From Acidobacteriaceae bacterium (GTDB taxonomy: Bacteria; Acidobacteriota; Terriglobia; Terriglobales; Acidobacteriaceae), in NCBI GenBank assembly GCA_030041305.1, contig JASHOC010000349.1:1-53001 (forward strand): DNA of 53,001 nt, read 5' to 3'. Below the pieces are notes generated by a model. It was not told where the DNA came from. It searched no databases and saw only the letters and a list, made by a program, of their open reading frames with translations. This document shows positions 49,232 to 53,001 of the stretch, piece after piece; positions within the stretch are counted from its first letter, which is position 1; every line of letters begins with the position of its first letter. The position numbers were made by a program, and so were the translations under genes.

Positions 49232-51364
49232 ATGAGTTGGTTCCCGCTCACCGGCAGGCGCCGCCAGGCGATGTTCGCCGGCGCCGCCCTCCTTGCTTGC
49301 CCAGTCCTTTGGTTTTGCGCCGCTATGGCGCAAGACGCGCGCCAACTTTCAACAGCGGAGCAAGCGCACATCGATGAAGTCCTCGAAAGCGTCGGCCGCG
49401 GCCGCTCCATCGACCAAGTGGCGGTTTCGCCCGATGGAAAGCGGCTGGCATGGGTCGAAGAAACGAATGAGGGCGAAGAGATTCGCGTCGCCGCGATGGG
49501 CGAACTGGATAAGAACCAACGCGTGACCGCGGCCGCCGGGACGGACGAGTCTTGCGACGAAAGCGAAATTACCTGGTCGCCCGATTCCGCCTCGATGGCA
49601 TTCTTTTCGAATTGCGCGCGGGAGGGCGGACAGCCGGACTTGTATCTTTCGCATCTTGACGGCAGCCCCGTGCGCCGGTTGACCGAACTGCACGGGTACG
49701 TGGACGCACCCGCTTTTTCGCCAGACGGGAAAGAAATCGCTTTTCTGTACGTGAAGGGCGCCACGAGGCCGGCTGGGGCGCTGGCTGCCGAAAGGCCGCC
49801 TGCGGGCGTGATTGGCGAGGACGATATAGAGATTCAGCGCGTGGCCGTCACACGCGTTGACGCGGACGCGCCGGATGCTGTGGAAGCAACGCCCGCCAAG
49901 CTCCATGTTTTCGAGTTTGACTGGTCGCCCGACTCGAAGTCCCTGGCCTATATTGCGGCCGACCCGCCGGGCGAGAACAACTGGTGGGTGGCGAAGCTCT
50001 ACGTACAGGAATTGGGCGGAGCGGCGAAGGCGATTCTAGCCCCGGCCGAGGTATCGGGACCGCTGCACGGACTGCAGATCGCCGTGCCGCGCTGGTCTCC
50101 GGACGGCCACGCAATCGCTTTCATCGGCGGCCTGATGAGCGACCAAGGTGCGACCGGCGGCGATGTCTGGATGGTCTCCGCTTCAGGGGGCGAACCGCGC
50201 GATGTTACGCCCGGCCGGGCTTCCACGCCCGCTTGGATCGCCTGGGATGGTGAGCGCCATCTGTATGTGGATGAGATTGCCGGCGGCGATTGCCGGCTCA
50301 TTCGGCTTGCGCTTGGCGGCGACCGCGACGAGCCCAACACCACCGCCGCGGCCAGCCGCACCGCCTTCAGCTTCCCGGGCACGGTGGGCGACGGCCGATT
50401 CGAGTTCAGCCTCTCCTCGACCGCTGATCGCTCGCTCTTCGTTTTTCGCGCCAGCACCTTCGACCGCCCCACGGAAATCTATGCAGTGCGTCCCGGCGCG
50501 GGGAGCCGGGCGGGCAGTCCAATGCAGCTTACGCATTTCAACCAAGGTGTCGCGCCAGAGTGGGGCCGGTCCGTTTCTGTGAACTGGAAAAGTGACGGTT
50601 TTCAGGTGCAGGGATGGTTGCTGCTACCCAAAGACTACGATCCGGCCAAGAAATACCCGGCCGGCAGCTATCCGCTCCTTGTGGAAGTTCATGGCGGGCC
50701 GTCTTCGGCGGTGGTTCCCCGCTGGGCACGGGGTGATCCTCTCAGTCCCGAAGCGTTTTCGGCGCTCGGCTACTTTGTGTTGGAGCCGAATCCGCGCGGC
50801 AGCTACGGGCTGGGCGAGGAGTTCACACAGGCCAACCGTAAGGACTTTGGCTACGGGGACTTGCGCGACATTGTGGCGGGCGTGGGGGCAGTCGAGGCCC
50901 GGTACCCCATCGACACCGGGCGCGTGGGTCTGACGGGATGGAGCTACGGCGGTTTCATGACCATGTTCGCCATCACCCAGACGCATCGGTTCAAAGCCGC
51001 GGTTGCGGGCGCGGGCATTTCCGACTGGCTGAGCTATTACGGCGAAAACTCCATCGACCAGTGGATGATTCCATTTTTCGGGGCCTCGGTGTACGATGAC
51101 CCGGCAGTCTACGCCAAAAGCTCGGCCATCGATTTCATCAAGCAGGCGCGCACGCCCACGCTGGTCGTGGTGGGCGACCGCGACGGCGAGTGCCCTGCGC
51201 CGCAGTCGTTCGAGTTCTGGCACGCGCTGCGCGACCTCCACGTGCCCACAGAACTCGTCGTCTATCCCAATGAAGGTCACGGTTTCGTCAATCCCGCGCA
51301 CCGGCGCGATGTGCTGGAGCGCGCCGCGGAGTGGTTCGCCCGCTATATGCCGGCGGGCGGGTAA
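49232..51364 (+). CDS. Exported S9 prolyl-oligopeptidase-family peptidase
   Basis: 710 residues from ATG 49232. A signal peptide (cleavage near AAMAQ, residue ~33) precedes a beta-propeller with PD40/WD-like repeats (SPDGKRLAWVEE, SPDSASMAFFS, SPDGKEIAFLY, SPDSKSLAYIA). The C-terminal alpha/beta hydrolase domain has nucleophile Ser571 in GWSYGGFM, Asp649 in VGDRDGE, and His683 in NEGHGF. It probably trims peptides, dipeptidyl- or acylaminoacyl-peptidase style, in the periplasm. Stands alone. Confidence 0.93.
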   Translation: MSWFPLTGRRRQAMFAGAALLACPVLWFCAAMAQDARQLSTAEQAHIDEVLESVGRGRSIDQVAVSPDGKRLAWVEETNEGEEIRVAAMGELDKNQRVTAAAGTDESCDESEITWSPDSASMAFFSNCAREGGQPDLYLSHLDGSPVRRLTELHGYVDAPAFSPDGKEIAFLYVKGATRPAGALAAERPPAGVIGEDDIEIQRVAVTRVDADAPDAVEATPAKLHVFEFDWSPDSKSLAYIAADPPGENNWWVAKLYVQELGGAAKAILAPAEVSGPLHGLQIAVPRWSPDGHAIAFIGGLMSDQGATGGDVWMVSASGGEPRDVTPGRASTPAWIAWDGERHLYVDEIAGGDCRLIRLALGGDRDEPNTTAAASRTAFSFPGTVGDGRFEFSLSSTADRSLFVFRASTFDRPTEIYAVRPGAGSRAGSPMQLTHFNQGVAPEWGRSVSVNWKSDGFQVQGWLLLPKDYDPAKKYPAGSYPLLVEVHGGPSSAVVPRWARGDPLSPEAFSALGYFVLEPNPRGSYGLGEEFTQANRKDFGYGDLRDIVAGVGAVEARYPIDTGRVGLTGWSYGGFMTMFAITQTHRFKAAVAGAGISDWLSYYGENSIDQWMIPFFGASVYDDPAVYAKSSAIDFIKQARTPTLVVVGDRDGECPAPQSFEFWHALRDLHVPTELVVYPNEGHGFVNPAHRRDVLERAAEWFARYMPAGG

Positions 51365-51650
51365 AGCGGCTGCTCGCCATCAGCTTCGAGCAGAGTCTAT
51401 GGGAGAGAGTTTGCCGGCAGCCAGGGGTTGCGTACGTGAGGAGCCCGCCCTGATACACTTTTTCTTTGGACTTTTGCGCTTTGCTCGCCTACCTGAAACG
51501 ATCCGTAGTCGGATTGAGGAAGGCGGGCGGTTGTGTTGATTTTCGGCGGCGAGCCAGCGCCGGACAGGCAAGCGGCCGGCTCAATTCATCATCTCTGACA
51601 GAGTCGGAAAGACCGTTCCGCAGTGCGATCGAGCGGGGCGGGGAGGATTC

Positions 51651-53001
51651 ATGCGGCGGTTTTTGACGCTTGTTTGCTTGTTGTGTTGGGCCATTCCCGC
51701 CGGGGTTTCCATCTCTGGCTGCACGCGCAACCCGGCGGCCAAGTATTGCCCCCTGAACTCGGGTTACGACTTGAAAACCACCCAAGTCGCTTACATCCTC
51801 TTGCAGCCCCAGGAAACCGGGATCTCGCTGGCTTACGGGCAAACGATGCAAGTGCAATCCCCGCAGGCTTACACTTGCCTTGAAACCTCCGCCTCGGTGG
51901 GCTCCAACAGTTACACCTACGGCACCACAAACAATCAACTGGTGGACATCTCGCCCACCGGACTCATCTGCGCCGGCACCTGGAACCGCAACACCGGCGG
52001 CGGCATCGCCAATTACACCTACTGCAACGCGCCCGTCCCGGCGCCGTCAACAAATGGGCTGCCGTATTCCGTCGCCTATATCACGGCCACGGCGGATTCG
52101 GTGACCTCCAATCCGGTTGCTGTGTATATTCACCCGACGATTACTTCCGTTTCTCTTGTCGGGCCGCAACAATGCGTTTCGCAATCCCAGGTGGCGCAGC
52201 TTGACGAGGAGGCTTGCTACGCGCAAAACGGCAAGCAGGTGCTTTTGTGCGCGCCTTCGTCGGTGACCACCTCCGCCTCGCCCAACCTGGCTTGCCCGTT
52301 GCCGTACGTGAACGGCGTCAGTGGCGCTCAAGTGCCCCTTTCCTCGATACCGAGCTGCGAATCGACGATTGGGATCATGAGCTTCACCGCAGGCAATGCT
52401 CAGGTGGCTTCGATTAACTCCACCAATAACCAGATCACGGCCGAGCAGCCCGGCACGACGGTGATCACGGGCTCGATCGCGGGGTCAGGTTCGGCGGCCG
52501 GATACTTTTCCACCTGTCCGCCGGAGTCGATCAGCGTGAAGCTTGCCAACGGATCAACATCGGGAACCATAAGCCAAGGCGTACCCCAGAACCTGACCAC
52601 CACGGTCTACGACAACAACGTGACGGCCTGCCCTCCGTCCGGATGCCCCATCACCGGTCTTACCCTCGCCTACCAGTCCACCAACCCGGTGGACATCAGC
52701 GCCAGCGCGGGCGGGGCCATCACCACCAGCTTCCCCGGGGTTTCCTCGCTGTACGCGGTTTGCCAGCCGCCGACATGCAATCCGTCGCCCATCAATGAAA
52801 TCGGCGTCAACGGCACGGGTCTGTCAATCGCTTCGAACCCGGTGGACATCACCACCCCGGGAACGGCGAGCGATTACCTCTGGTTCGCGGCCCCAGGCCA
52901 GTCGCAGTACTTTGTCCCGCTCGAGGTGCTCACCGGCGCCTTGGGCGCGAACGTGCGTCTGCCCTACGTGCCCAATTCCATGCAGATGGACCGCAACGGC
53001 A
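51651..53001 (+). CDS. Ig-like (Big) domain surface lipoprotein, 5' part
   Basis: 450 codons, open to the right edge. The signal peptide ends in SISGC (Cys24), a lipobox. The remainder is Ser/Thr/Asn-rich beta sequence with bacterial Ig-like features: repeated blocks such as VASINSTNNQITAEQPGTTVITGSIAG and TTVYDNNVTACPPSGCPITGL, and about a dozen cysteines. Big-domain lipoproteins are common adhesive or envelope proteins. ATG 51651 has GGGGAGGA upstream. Gap 51365-51650 shows no gene. Confidence 0.75.
   Translation, partial: MRRFLTLVCLLCWAIPAGVSISGCTRNPAAKYCPLNSGYDLKTTQVAYILLQPQETGISLAYGQTMQVQSPQAYTCLETSASVGSNSYTYGTTNNQLVDISPTGLICAGTWNRNTGGGIANYTYCNAPVPAPSTNGLPYSVAYITATADSVTSNPVAVYIHPTITSVSLVGPQQCVSQSQVAQLDEEACYAQNGKQVLLCAPSSVTTSASPNLACPLPYVNGVSGAQVPLSSIPSCESTIGIMSFTAGNAQVASINSTNNQITAEQPGTTVITGSIAGSGSAAGYFSTCPPESISVKLANGSTSGTISQGVPQNLTTTVYDNNVTACPPSGCPITGLTLAYQSTNPVDISASAGGAITTSFPGVSSLYAVCQPPTCNPSPINEIGVNGTGLSIASNPVDITTPGTASDYLWFAAPGQSQYFVPLEVLTGALGANVRLPYVPNSMQMDRNG

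Noticed and set aside
48463..49764. 433-codon minus-strand ORF
   Set aside because: Covers the S9 peptidase 5' part, the superinfection-immunity gene and the ispE start in the wrong frame.

Overview
The window is 53 kb of GC-rich bacterial chromosome. It most likely comes from an acidobacterium (Acidobacteriota, Terriglobia-like). That is an inference from the protein families (YvcK, DUF4254, paired LepB, L25/Ctc, Pth and IspE with tRNA-Gln between ispE and prs), from several lineage-type hypothetical proteins, and from the dense short repeats between genes. No rRNA gene is present to confirm it.

Layout. 1-7800 is the accessory part. It holds the tail of an IS1595/ISXO2-type transposase, a GGGAAYA heptamer tract, two copies of a ~260 bp non-coding repeat flanking an SDR oxidoreductase gene, an EACC1 + caspase-like + RDD conflict cassette whose effector is frameshifted at its catalytic His, and two more SDR genes. 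A 467 bp inverted-repeat element sits between those SDR genes and contains a 119 bp MITE-like repeat. 6724-21500 is core-like: recO, an SMP-30 lipoprotein, yvcK, a TPR protein, DUF4254, a large secreted TPR protein, rnc-lepB-lepB-asmA, and a HAD phosphatase. 21600-31300 holds an alpha-carbonic-anhydrase homologue lacking zinc ligands, an HU/IHF gene with a long leader, opgC, a SnoaL-like gene, a PhoB/PhoR-like two-component pair, a secreted HpaI-type aldolase homologue, pstS and a frataxin/CyaY gene. 31400-42900 holds an outer-membrane protein, gamma-glutamyltransferase, an NRAMP transporter, nnr-tsaE, an MFS transporter, a peptide-type ABC ATPase, a DUF5677-like protein and a vapBC-type toxin-antitoxin pair. 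42950-48820 is a minus-strand translation cluster: ispE, tRNA-Gln, prs, rplY, pth, rpsF, rpsR, rplI. The right end has a superinfection-immunity-like protein, an S9 peptidase, and an Ig-like surface lipoprotein that runs off the window.

Three signals run across the window. (1) Several independent short-repeat families occupy the gaps: 7- and 8-bp tandem tracts, a 119 bp MITE, and ~30-60 bp palindromes. Some have entered coding sequence in frame (pth, ispE). (2) Many genes without a Shine-Dalgarno site have a TANNNT box 6-8 nt before the start codon, the signature of leaderless transcription. (3) The best candidate for an unusual system is the EACC1-caspase-HEAT-RDD cassette at 2093-4147, apparently damaged in this genome.
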